Of a stretch of DNA of 41,160 nt, positions 1-9,204 are shown piece after piece (within the stretch, counting starts at the first letter, position 1; each line of letters opens with the position of its first letter). Both the position numbers and the translations under genes were made by a program. The stretch is from NCBI GenBank assembly GCA_902609025.1, contig CACLQD010000007.1:1-41160 (forward strand). The letters run 5' to 3'. This stretch comes from an uncultured PS1 clade bacterium (GTDB lineage: Bacteria; Pseudomonadota; Alphaproteobacteria; MED-G09). A model generated the notes under the pieces. It was not told the DNA's origin and searched no databases. It worked only from the letters and a program-made list of their open reading frames with translations.

Positions 1-186
1 CAAAAACAAAAATATAAATTAATTTAGTAAGTTTTTTAAAATACAACATATGACCCCCATCATTTTTTTATTTTAAATCAAATAGATAATAGCATTTATA
101 AATATTTTATGTCAATTTTGTGAAAAAAATAAACAAAAAATAAAATAAAATTAAGGTATAATTAACCAAATATTCGATTAATAAGG

Positions 187-1008
187 ATGATAATGGTTAA
201 AATAGAAAAAAATACAGGCAAGTCTTTTGTAAAAATTCTTGAAATTATGTCTGCTCTAAGAGATCCAAAAAATGGATGTGAATGGGATAAAAACCAAGAT
301 TCTAACAGTTTAAAAAAATACTGCATTGAAGAGGCCTACGAGGTTGTTGAGGCAATAGAAAATAACGACAGTGATGCGTTATGTGAGGAATTAGGAGATT
401 TATTATTTCAAGTTATTTTTCACACTGAAATTAGTTCTGAAAAAGGTTATTTTAGTATCAAAGATGTAATTAATAATTTGTCTGAAAAATTAATAAGAAG
501 ACATCCTCATGTATTTGAAAAAGATTCTAATACTCACTCAATGAAGCAAATCGAAAAAAATTGGACAAAAATCAAGCAACAAGAAAGAGTAAATAAAGGC
601 AATACTGGTATACTTGATGATATACCAAAAAGCTTTCCCGCAATGATTAGATCATTGAAGTTACAAAAAAGAGCTTCTGAAAATGGTTTTGATTGGAAAA
701 ACTCAAATGACACCTTTAAAAAAATAGAAGAAGAAAAACAAGAGCTCAAAATTGCATTAATTCAGCAGGAAAAAGAGGAAATAGAAGAAGAAATTGGTGA
801 TTTAATTTTCTCAGTCATAAATTTATCACGTAAATTAAAAATTGACCCTGAAAATGCATTGAGAAAAACAAACAAGAAATTTTCGGCAAGAATAAATTAT
901 ATTGAAAAGAAACTTAAAAAAGAAAATAAAAAATTTAATGAATGTAATTTAATTGAATTAGAGATGTTATGGAATGAGGCAAAGACAGATACTAAACAGG
1001 CAAAATAG
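187..1008 (+). CDS. mazG: Nucleoside triphosphate pyrophosphohydrolase MazG
   Basis: Motifs [17 protein letters not shown]..., [24 protein letters not shown] typical of MazG. Start may be the ATG at 193 after AAGGA. Confidence 0.93.
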   Translation: MIMVKIEKNTGKSFVKILEIMSALRDPKNGCEWDKNQDSNSLKKYCIEEAYEVVEAIENNDSDALCEELGDLLFQVIFHTEISSEKGYFSIKDVINNLSEKLIRRHPHVFEKDSNTHSMKQIEKNWTKIKQQERVNKGNTGILDDIPKSFPAMIRSLKLQKRASENGFDWKNSNDTFKKIEEEKQELKIALIQQEKEEIEEEIGDLIFSVINLSRKLKIDPENALRKTNKKFSARINYIEKKLKKENKKFNECNLIELEMLWNEAKTDTKQAK

Positions 1009-1216
1009 TAGAAATTGCATGTTTATAGACTAATTGAATATTATTTGAACCTTTTAGTGTTAAAGTATTATTATCAAATGAAGTGATTGTTCCTTCAAGT
1101 TTTATACCGCTAATTAGAAAAATTGTAACCAATTTACTATTATCAACTAAATCTTTGATAAAACATTCTTCACCTAATTCTGAAATACTTTCTTTAATAT
1201 TATCAAGCATTATCAA
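992..1216 (-). CDS. hfq: RNA chaperone Hfq (divergent)
   Basis: Sm-fold core [19 protein letters not shown]...[11 protein letters not shown]; adjacent to trkA as in the usual alphaproteobacterial order. Confidence 0.88.
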   Translation of the reverse strand: MIMLDNIKESISELGEECFIKDLVDNSKLVTIFLISGIKLEGTITSFDNNTLTLKGSNNIQLVYKHAISTILPV

Positions 1217-1283
1217 TGTATACCCTGGGGCTTTATTTTTATAAAATTAATAATATAAATTAAAATTATTGATTTTTTAAATA

Positions 1284-2660
1284 TTAATAATAACTGGCGC
1301 TTACTCTAAATAATTGTTCAACTTCATGAATTTTCTCAGGAATAGAGAAGATTGTGACATAGTCACCCTCTTTTATTTTGGTGTCACCCCTTGGCATAAT
1401 TATGGTTTTATCTCTTAAAATTCCTCCAATCCTTAAGCCATTTGCTAAATGAAGCTCTTCTATTGTAGGGCCAACTAATTCAGACGACGATGAAACTTCC
1501 CCTTCAATTACCTCTGCGGATCCATCTGATAAAGTATATATATTTCTGATATGGCCCCTTCTAACATGCCTTAAAATAGATGATACAGTTATAGCTTTAG
1601 GATCTAAAAAATCACCGATATCTACTGATCTTATAAGACCTTGAAAATCCTTATTATTTAGAAGCGCTATAACTCTGTCACAACCATCACTTTTTGCAAA
1701 TGCAGCAGAAATAAAATTAGTTTCATCACTGTTTGTTAAACTTATTAGAATATCTGCATTCGATATTTCAGCTTCATTTAAAATATCTTTATCCATCCCC
1801 GATCCAAGTATAACAAAACTCTTATCAAATTTATCTGATAGGTCCTCTGCAATGTTTTCATTTTTTTCAATTATACGGAGAGAGATATTATCTATTTTAC
1901 TTTCTATTAACTTTCCAACTTCTTTACCAATTGAACCACCGCCAACTAAAACTATCCTTCTTGCTTGTTCATTTTGATAACCAAAAATTGATAGAGTCCT
2001 AGCAGCAAAATCACTTGGACAAATTAGATACGCTAGATCATCCTCTAATAATTTATCATTAGATTTTGGAGTAATAATATTATTATTTCTTCTTAAACCA
2101 ACTATGACTGTGTTTAAATCAGGAAATAATTCAGTTAATGAACCTATTTCAGCATTCTTTATTGGACAATCCTCATTTATCTTTATACCCAAAAATCTTA
2201 AATTATTATCGCCAAAAGGAACATTTTCAAAAGCGCCTGGTAACTCAAACCTCCTAAAAACAGATTTAGCAACCTCTTTTTCTGGAGATATTATTATATT
2301 CACTGGTAAATTAGAACTTGTAAATAAATCTTGATAAGAAGGATTCAAGTAAGATTTATCCCTTACTCTCGCTATTCTTTTAGGAACCTCAAATAAAGAA
2401 TGCGCAACTTGACAAGCCATCATATTAATCTCATCAGAAGGAGTTACTGAAATCAACATTTCAGCTTCTGCAGCTCCAGCTTCACCTAAAATATCTGGGT
2501 GAGCTCCATGACCAACAATTCCTCTAATATCTAGTTTATTACCAAGTTTTTCAATTAATCTTTTAGAGGAATCAATAATAGTTACTTCGTTGCCAATTTG
2601 AGATAATTTTTCAGCAATAGCCCTTCCACTTAACCCAGCACCACAAATAATGATCTTCAT
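1284..2660 (-). CDS. trkA: Trk system potassium uptake protein TrkA (two RCK domains)
   Basis: MKIIICGAGLSGRAIAEKL Rossmann start, second GGGSIGKEVGKL domain, 458 aa. Confidence 0.93.
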   Translation of the reverse strand: MKIIICGAGLSGRAIAEKLSQIGNEVTIIDSSKRLIEKLGNKLDIRGIVGHGAHPDILGEAGAAEAEMLISVTPSDEINMMACQVAHSLFEVPKRIARVRDKSYLNPSYQDLFTSSNLPVNIIISPEKEVAKSVFRRFELPGAFENVPFGDNNLRFLGIKINEDCPIKNAEIGSLTELFPDLNTVIVGLRRNNNIITPKSNDKLLEDDLAYLICPSDFAARTLSIFGYQNEQARRIVLVGGGSIGKEVGKLIESKIDNISLRIIEKNENIAEDLSDKFDKSFVILGSGMDKDILNEAEISNADILISLTNSDETNFISAAFAKSDGCDRVIALLNNKDFQGLIRSVDIGDFLDPKAITVSSILRHVRRGHIRNIYTLSDGSAEVIEGEVSSSSELVGPTIEELHLANGLRIGGILRDKTIIMPRGDTKIKEGDYVTIFSIPEKIHEVEQLFRVSASYY

Positions 2661-2682
2661 TTATTTTCCAATTATATTCTTA

Positions 2683-2898
2683 TTATTTACTAATTAAACT
2701 TTGTAATTTTATCTTAGGCCCAATATTTAGATCATTTAACTTTCTATGCAAAGCTGATCTATCCATACCTATAAATTTAGCTGTTTTACTTATGTTTCCA
2801 TTAAAATTATTAATTTGAGCTATTAAATATTTTTTTTCAAAATCAGCTCTTGCGGAACGTAAATCCATTTCTAAATCTATAACAAGGAATTTATCCAA
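2683..2898 (-). CDS. Stand-alone NtrX C-terminal Fis-type HTH domain (truncated NtrX)
   Basis: [49 protein letters not shown] matches the NtrX DNA-binding domain. ORF track starts at ATG 2928, but the in-frame TTG at 2898-2896 has AAGGAG about 7 nt upstream. Confidence 0.8.
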   Translation of the reverse strand: MDKFLVIDLEMDLRSARADFEKKYLIAQINNFNGNISKTAKFIGMDRSALHRKLNDLNIGPKIKLQSLISK

Positions 2899-2962
2899 AA
2901 TACATCTCCTTAGAATATGTTGCTTCATTACAACAAAAATTTATAGTTGTCACTATTTTCGC

Positions 2963-4495
2963 TTATAAATCAATTTTAGGAAAAATAACTTTTGGCTCCT
3001 TAATCTTCAAGCCTGATTTAACGGCAAAACTTGGGTTTAAGTTAATAAAAGATCTTTCTTTTGCACTAATATTAAGAAAATCTAGAAGTTTATTAGAGCC
3101 ATCAACAATAACAGGCTGTAATAATATTGAGCTAATACGAAGAATCTCACAAGTAACCCATAGAATAGTATGCATTCTATCGGGGTCATCTCTATCAAGT
3201 TCCCAGGGCTTTTGATCACTAAAATATTTATTAGCCAAGGAAATAATATCAAAAATAGAATTTAAATAAGTATGGATCCGATATTCATCCATACATTCAA
3301 CAGACAGCTGGTATAGGTCGTATGCATTATTCAATAGAGATAAATCGATGTCATTAAGATCACCTTTAGTAGGTGTTTTTCCATCACATTTTGAAAATAC
3401 CATCTTAAGGCATCTTTGAGATAGATTGCCTAAATCATTTGATAATAAAGCATTTGAGTGATTAACAATAAGTTCATGGCTATAATTACCATCATTACCA
3501 AATGGTGTCGATGAAAGTAAGTAAAACCTTAATTGATCAACTCCATAAAGATTTAATAAATCAATAGGATCAACAGTATTTCCAACGCTTTTTGATATTT
3601 TTTCACCCTTATTAAGAAGAAAGCCATGAGAAAAAATCATTTTAGGAACATCTAATCCAGCTGAAAAAAGAAATGCAGGCCAATAAACTGCATGGAATCT
3701 AGTAATATCTTTTCCAATAAGGTGGATATCAGCCGGCCAAAATCTATCGAAAGATTTACTTCCCTCACACCAATCAAGCGCAGAAATATAATTAGTTAAC
3801 GCATCAAGCCATACATAAATGGAGTGCTCATTATTCTCTTCAACTGGAATGCCCCAAGAAATATTTTTTCTTGAAATAGAAATATCCTTAAGACCGGATT
3901 GAACAAAATTTTTTATTTCATTCATTCTCGAATTTGGAAGTATAAAGCTCTTATTGCTTTCATAGAGATCTAATAATTGTTTTTCATATTTGGATAATTT
4001 AAAGAAATAACTTTCTTCATCAATCCACTCAACGGAATTGCCATTAGGTGACAAATATGAATCGTTATCAGACTTTATCAATTCTTCTTCGTTATAAAAT
4101 GCCTCATCCCTTATTGAATACCATCCAGAATATTGATCGAGATAAATATCACCTTTATCAGAGATATTCTTCCAAATTGAATGGACATTTTTTTTATGTC
4201 TATTATCGGTTGTTCTTATAAAATCATTATTTGAACAATTTAAAGATTTAGCTAATTCAATAAATTCTTTTGATACTTTATCAACATAATCTTTGGGATT
4301 AATACCTAATTCTTTTGCCTTTTGTTGAACCTTTAAACCATGTTCATCGGTTCCAGTTAAAAAGAAGACGTCATAACCATCCAATTTTTTAAACCTCGCA
4401 ATTACATCAGCGGCAATTACCTCATAAGCATGCCCTATATGAGGAGAGCCATTGGTATAAGATATTGCAGTGCTAATATAGAATGAATCAGTCAT
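2963..4495 (-). CDS. metG: Methionyl-tRNA synthetase
   Basis: FYISTAISYTNGSPHIGHAYE, FLTGTDEHG, KISKSVGN signature. Confidence 0.96.
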   Translation of the reverse strand: MTDSFYISTAISYTNGSPHIGHAYEVIAADVIARFKKLDGYDVFFLTGTDEHGLKVQQKAKELGINPKDYVDKVSKEFIELAKSLNCSNNDFIRTTDNRHKKNVHSIWKNISDKGDIYLDQYSGWYSIRDEAFYNEEELIKSDNDSYLSPNGNSVEWIDEESYFFKLSKYEKQLLDLYESNKSFILPNSRMNEIKNFVQSGLKDISISRKNISWGIPVEENNEHSIYVWLDALTNYISALDWCEGSKSFDRFWPADIHLIGKDITRFHAVYWPAFLFSAGLDVPKMIFSHGFLLNKGEKISKSVGNTVDPIDLLNLYGVDQLRFYLLSSTPFGNDGNYSHELIVNHSNALLSNDLGNLSQRCLKMVFSKCDGKTPTKGDLNDIDLSLLNNAYDLYQLSVECMDEYRIHTYLNSIFDIISLANKYFSDQKPWELDRDDPDRMHTILWVTCEILRISSILLQPVIVDGSNKLLDFLNISAKERSFINLNPSFAVKSGLKIKEPKVIFPKIDL

Positions 4496-4504
4496 CAGTC
4501 TTTC

Positions 4505-5476
4505 TCAAATATATAGTGATTTCTTAATTAATAAAATTAAGTCTAAAATAATATGATTATTTAAATTATTATATTTTTTACCCTCATAATAAATTTTTTG
4601 AATCTTTTCTCTAATATGAAAAAATTTATCTATTTTTTTATTTTCGTATTTATGTTCTTTGAGAGCAAATTCTTTAATTAATTTATCAATCTTTATAATT
4701 GATAACTCAAAAAACAAATCTAATTTATTTGACCTTCTAAGGAAACTTTCCAATTCATATAAATCTTCATCAGAGTGCTCAGTAAATAGTTTTCTTATCT
4801 TTAAATTTATTTCTTGTGAATCTTCCTTTATTAACTCTAAAGCTTTTCCAAAACTGCCATTAGATAAATCTATTATTTCTTTTAGATCGTATACCTCATC
4901 AATTGAAGTTTTTGTTTTAAGAAAACTTTCGATTACATCATTAGAAAATTTTCTAAATTGAAGATTTAGACACCTTGATTTTATTGTTGGAATTATTGAA
5001 TCTTTATTATGAGAAATAATAAAAAAAAGACTATTTTTTGGTGGTTCCTCAATTATTTTTAAAAGTGCGTTTGTTGAATTTATGTTCATTTCATCAAGAG
5101 AGTCTAAAATGCAAATCTTATAACCACCAAAGATTGGGGTGTGATTAAAAAAATTGATACAATCTCTTACTTGATCGATCTCTATTAATGATTTTTCATT
5201 TTCGATATCTTTTTTAAGAACTATAAAATCTGGATGGCTGTCACTTTCAATTAATTTAGAAACTTTTTCAGAATTATCTACATTCATATTTTTCTTTAAA
5301 GTATCTGAAAGAATGTATTTTGCGCACCTATAAGCAAAAGTTGCTTTACCTAGACCTTTTATTCCGCTTAGAAGATAAGCATGATGCAATTTATTGGCAT
5401 TTATTGAATTAAGCATAAATTCTTCAATATTATTATTTCCAATAAAATTAGATGTTTCTTTTACGGGGTTATCCAA
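4505..5476 (-). CDS. holB: DNA polymerase III delta' subunit
   Basis: HHAYLLSGIKGLGKATFA P-loop, NALLKIIEEPP, located between tmk and metG; TTG start. Confidence 0.88.
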   Translation of the reverse strand: MDNPVKETSNFIGNNNIEEFMLNSINANKLHHAYLLSGIKGLGKATFAYRCAKYILSDTLKKNMNVDNSEKVSKLIESDSHPDFIVLKKDIENEKSLIEIDQVRDCINFFNHTPIFGGYKICILDSLDEMNINSTNALLKIIEEPPKNSLFFIISHNKDSIIPTIKSRCLNLQFRKFSNDVIESFLKTKTSIDEVYDLKEIIDLSNGSFGKALELIKEDSQEINLKIRKLFTEHSDEDLYELESFLRRSNKLDLFFELSIIKIDKLIKEFALKEHKYENKKIDKFFHIREKIQKIYYEGKKYNNLNNHIILDLILLIKKSLYI

Positions 5477-5490
5477 TTTAGTTATTCCTC

Positions 5491-6120
5491 TTATTTATCA
5501 GCTATAAGATTATCAATTACAGTTATAATTAAATTATTAATTTCCTGTTCATTAAGTGAAGCATCGATAACAACACAACGATTTTTATTTTTTTTGGCTA
5601 TTTCTAAAAATGCAATCCTAATTTTACTATGAAAATCAATATTATAACTTTCAAATCTATTTTCTTGATTAGATCTATCAAGAGATCTTTTAAGTCCTAC
5701 TTTAGGATCAATATCTAGGACAAAAGTTACATCAGGTTCAATGTCTCCAATTATTATTTTTTTTAATTTCTCCATCTTATCAATGCCTAAATTATGAGCT
5801 ACTCCTTGATAAGCGTAAGTTGAATCATAAAATCTATCACAAATTACATTCTTTCCCGAATTAAGAGCAGGTTCAATGACTTGAATTAAATGCTCATATC
5901 TTGAGGCCCACATTAATAGAGCTTCAGACATAGGAGTCCATTTTTCTACCTTGCCGGTAGTAAGTAAATCTCTTAGAATTTCAGCAGAAGGGGTTCCTCC
6001 GGGTTCTCTCGTTTTAATTGTTTCAAAATTTAAATTATCTAAATAGTCTTTTAATAAATTAACTTGAGTTGATTTACCTGAGCCATCCCCTCCCTCAAAA
6101 GTTATAAATAAATTATTCAT
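5491..6120 (-). CDS. tmk: Thymidylate kinase
   Basis: LFITFEGGDGSGKSTQ, TREPGGTPSAE, DRFYDSTYAYQG. Start MNNLF chosen at 6120 (ORF track extends to 6141). Confidence 0.95.
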   Translation of the reverse strand: MNNLFITFEGGDGSGKSTQVNLLKDYLDNLNFETIKTREPGGTPSAEILRDLLTTGKVEKWTPMSEALLMWASRYEHLIQVIEPALNSGKNVICDRFYDSTYAYQGVAHNLGIDKMEKLKKIIIGDIEPDVTFVLDIDPKVGLKRSLDRSNQENRFESYNIDFHSKIRIAFLEIAKKNKNRCVVIDASLNEQEINNLIITVIDNLIADK

Positions 6121-7243
6121 CTTTATATAAAAAATAATCAAAAGATTTTATAAAACCAGAAAAAAAATTAACTTTATTAATATTTTCTCCAGCAAGTAAA
6201 TTGATTTCAATATTCTTTCTTCCCGGGATAACAATCTCCATAGAGCCAACAATATCACCTTTGGTTATAGGTGCATACAAGGGTTCAGAATATTTATATT
6301 CAGCTCTAATACCCCTTCTTCCAGGTATATCAAGCAATAAATCTAAGTCATTAGCTACAATTAATGGTAAATTATCTGTTTTTCCCTTCCAAACTGATAC
6401 ATAGTCAATTATTTGGTTATTTTTAAAGATAGAATAACTTTTAAATCCTCGATATCCGTAATTAATTAATCTGGTTATTTCAGTAGTTCTCTCATCAACA
6501 TTATCTAAACCTGTAACTACGCCAATTAACCTTATATCATTTTTTTTTGAAGATACAATGATGCCAAAACCTGATTTACTTGTATAACCAGTTTTTAGTC
6601 CATCGACTCCAAGATCAGATTTTAATATATTATTTCTGTTATATTGAGTGATATTATTCCATGTAAAAGATCTATCAGCGAAAAAACTATAATATTCTGG
6701 AAAATCAGTAATAATAAATTTAGCAAGCCTTACCAGATCTTCTGCTGTAGTGTAATGATCAATATCATGAAGACCGGATGAATTTTTAAAATTAGAATCA
6801 TTCAAACCCATTTCCAAGGCATAATAATTCATCTGCTGAGCAAAGCTTTCTTCCGAACCAGAAAGCGCCTCTGCAACTATAACGCAAGCATCATTACCTG
6901 ATGATACAACAATTCCTCTTATTAAATTCTCAACAGATATTTCTGTTTCTAGCTCAGCATAAATTGTAGAGCCTTCTTTTTGATATGCATTTCTGGACAC
7001 AGAGAATTTATCTTCCAATGAGACTATTCCTTTATCCAATGAATCAAATAAAATGTATAATGTCATTAATTTTGACATTGATGCAGGGTAAATTTTTTTA
7101 TCTGCATCTTTTGAAAATAGAATTTGATTTGTATCAAAATCTATTAAAAGTACATTTTTTGCTGAAGTATCAAACGAGAGCAAGGTCTGACAATTAAAAG
7201 CAAACCATAAAAATATTAAAGATAGATTTAGTTTAGTTTTCAT
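6113..7243 (-). CDS. dacC: D-alanyl-D-alanine carboxypeptidase (PBP5/6 family)
   Basis: SxxK motif PASMSKLMTLY, SGND, KTGYTSKSG; DacA/C C-terminal region. Confidence 0.9.
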   Translation of the reverse strand: MKTKLNLSLIFLWFAFNCQTLLSFDTSAKNVLLIDFDTNQILFSKDADKKIYPASMSKLMTLYILFDSLDKGIVSLEDKFSVSRNAYQKEGSTIYAELETEISVENLIRGIVVSSGNDACVIVAEALSGSEESFAQQMNYYALEMGLNDSNFKNSSGLHDIDHYTTAEDLVRLAKFIITDFPEYYSFFADRSFTWNNITQYNRNNILKSDLGVDGLKTGYTSKSGFGIIVSSKKNDIRLIGVVTGLDNVDERTTEITRLINYGYRGFKSYSIFKNNQIIDYVSVWKGKTDNLPLIVANDLDLLLDIPGRRGIRAEYKYSEPLYAPITKGDIVGSMEIVIPGRKNIEINLLAGENINKVNFFSGFIKSFDYFLYKDE

Positions 7244-8021
7244 TTTTTACTATTTTAGTATCCTGAATTCCAATAAAATTAATGGTTTCTTGAAGTTTAA
7301 TAACATATTCTTTTCGATAATAAGGTCCAATAGACAATTTATAAAAGCTATTATTATTTATTTCTTTTTTTTCAATATTTAGTCTAGTAAAACTTTTTAA
7401 ACTTTGTTTAAGTTTATTCACATTTTCAATATCGGTAAAGCTTCCAATAACTAATGAATATGTTTCTTTGTTATTTGAATATTTGATTGCATTAGATTGA
7501 TTAATATATTTCTTTTTCGAAACTACATTTCCATATTGATCATAAATATTAGCCATAGCAAAATATTGCACTCTTACTCTCTGTGTGCCTTTTTCTTTAA
7601 AGCCTAATAACTCGGCAGCTTTCATTGATAAATCAATAATCCTTTCTTTAGCAAATGGACCACGATCATTAACCCTCAATATCAATGATTTATTATTATC
7701 CAGGTTTGTAACTTTTACTTGAGATGGTAAAGGCAGAGTTTTATGCGCAGCACTAACTTTATACATATTAAATGTCTCTCCATTAGCTGTGGGTTTTCCA
7801 TGGAATTTTTTTCCATACCAAGATGCTATCCCTATTTCATCGTATGCCTTTTCTTCTTTCGGATAATAGACCTTATTATCAATCAAGTAAGGATCGCCAA
7901 TTTTATAAATCCCCCCATAAAATGGATTATTATTGCTTTTATATTTTTGATTAGAATTATTTGATGTACAACTAACTAATATAAAAATTAAAGCAAATGT
8001 TATGAATCTGAAAAAAAACAT
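7233..8021 (-). CDS. rlpA: Septal ring lytic transglycosylase RlpA with SPOR domain
   Basis: GIASWYGKKFHGKPTANGETFN, NDRGPF..RIIDLS, C-terminal SPOR-like repeat; lipoprotein signal with Cys. Confidence 0.92.
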   Translation of the reverse strand: MFFFRFITFALIFILVSCTSNNSNQKYKSNNNPFYGGIYKIGDPYLIDNKVYYPKEEKAYDEIGIASWYGKKFHGKPTANGETFNMYKVSAAHKTLPLPSQVKVTNLDNNKSLILRVNDRGPFAKERIIDLSMKAAELLGFKEKGTQRVRVQYFAMANIYDQYGNVVSKKKYINQSNAIKYSNNKETYSLVIGSFTDIENVNKLKQSLKSFTRLNIEKKEINNNSFYKLSIGPYYRKEYVIKLQETINFIGIQDTKIVKNEN

Positions 8022-8059
8022 ATATTTAGAATTATTATCAGGATTCGTTATTTAAAATA

Positions 8060-9088
8060 TTGAGATATTTGAAAGTTATGCAATTCAAACAAATAAAAAT
8101 TCCTACAAACAATATAAATATTAATACTGTGATTGAAGGTTCTGGTACGCCTTTATTTTTTATTCACGGCTGGCCTGAAAGTTTTTATAGCTGGAGACAT
8201 CAAATAAAATTTTTTTCTAAGCTTGGATACAAAGTTATTGTTCCTGATGTACGTGGGTATGGTAGCTCTGATAAGCCAGAAAATATATCTGATTATTCTA
8301 TGAAGAAAATAACAGCTGATTTAATTGGAATACTCGACTATCTGGGTGAAAATAAAGCACATATAGTTGGACATGATTGGGGGGCACCAATCTCATGGTA
8401 TACAAGCTTGTTATATCCAGAAAGAATTTTATCAGTTTCTGGACTTTCAGTTCCACACTCATTCCTTGGTAGTGATATTAAACCAACAGAAATGCTTAAA
8501 AAACTTTATAAAAAGAATTTCTTTTACATATTGTATTTTCAAGAAGAAGGTGTTGCTGAAAAGGAGTTTGAAAAGAATATGAAAAACTCTCTAAGACTAA
8601 TTTTTTCAAACTCAGATTATCAGGGAATGCTAAAAAATATCGAAACAATGATTAATCAAAAAAAATTTAAAGGAGAAGGCTTTTTAGATGGAATGAAAGA
8701 TTTTGAAACTTTACCAAAGTGGTTGAAGGAAAATGATTTAATATTTTATACCGATCAATTTTTAAGTAGCGGTATGAGAGGTCCATTAAATAGATATAGA
8801 TGTATAGATTTAGATTGGGAGGAATTAAATTACCTTTCAAATGAAAAAATTTCTAGACCTTCTTGTTTTATTGCTGGCGATCTAGATCCAGTAAACTTTA
8901 TGGTATTAAACGGTTTAAAATCCTCAGGACAGGATAAGTCCGATGATGAGTTATTTAAAGATCATATCAATAAAAATTATTCTGATTTAAGAGAATTGCA
9001 AATAATTAAAGAATGTGGTCATTGGACCCAACAAGAAAAACCTGATGAGGTAAACAAGATTTTGATGGACTTTTTAGCTAAAATATAA
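8060..9088 (+). CDS. Alpha/beta hydrolase, soluble epoxide hydrolase-like
   Basis: FIHGWPESFYSWRHQ, nucleophile elbow GHDWGAPISW (Asp), C-terminal ECGHWTQQEKP. Start may be ATG 8078. Confidence 0.88.
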   Translation: MRYLKVMQFKQIKIPTNNININTVIEGSGTPLFFIHGWPESFYSWRHQIKFFSKLGYKVIVPDVRGYGSSDKPENISDYSMKKITADLIGILDYLGENKAHIVGHDWGAPISWYTSLLYPERILSVSGLSVPHSFLGSDIKPTEMLKKLYKKNFFYILYFQEEGVAEKEFEKNMKNSLRLIFSNSDYQGMLKNIETMINQKKFKGEGFLDGMKDFETLPKWLKENDLIFYTDQFLSSGMRGPLNRYRCIDLDWEELNYLSNEKISRPSCFIAGDLDPVNFMVLNGLKSSGQDKSDDELFKDHINKNYSDLRELQIIKECGHWTQQEKPDEVNKILMDFLAKI

Positions 9089-9107
9089 TCATTAATTAAG
9101 TACCTGC

Positions 9108-9197
9108 GGAGGGGTGGCCGAGTGGTTGAAGGCACTGGTCTTGAAAACCAGCAGGCGGGCAACCGTCTCGGGGGTTCGAATCCCTCCCCCTCCGCCA
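9108..9197 (+). tRNA. tRNA-Ser (anticodon UGA)
   Basis: GGAGGGGTGGCCGAGTGG...CTGGTCTTGAAAACCAG...GGTTCGAATCCCTCCCCTCC-type structure; 7-bp acceptor stem 9108-9114/9187-9193, G73, encoded CCA 9195-9197, long variable arm. Confidence 0.95.
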
Positions 9198-9204
9198 AAA
9201 AAAA

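Noticed and set aside
157-162. Perfect TATAAT upstream of mazG as a -10 promoter element
   Set aside because: In such AT-rich intergenic DNA TATAAT occurs readily by chance, and I saw no convincing -35 at 16-18 bp, so it is not listed as a feature.
1-186. AT-rich leading segment as a possible ncRNA or terminator
   Set aside because: No convincing stem-loop followed by a T-tract and no known ncRNA motif could be recognised by eye.
534-749. Antisense ORF inside mazG (71 aa), and similar antisense/alternate-frame ORFs (e.g. 2104-2334, 4659-4961, 17244-17522, 24433-24747, 32484-32897, 33799-34131)
   Set aside because: Each lies opposite or out of frame within a clearly conserved gene, with low-complexity F/S/L-rich composition expected from AT-rich DNA and no recognisable domain.
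9108-9197. tRNA-Ser as the attachment site of an integrated mobile element
   Set aside because: No integrase, phage gene or repeated tRNA 3' end was seen nearby; recorded only as a possibility under the accessory block finding.
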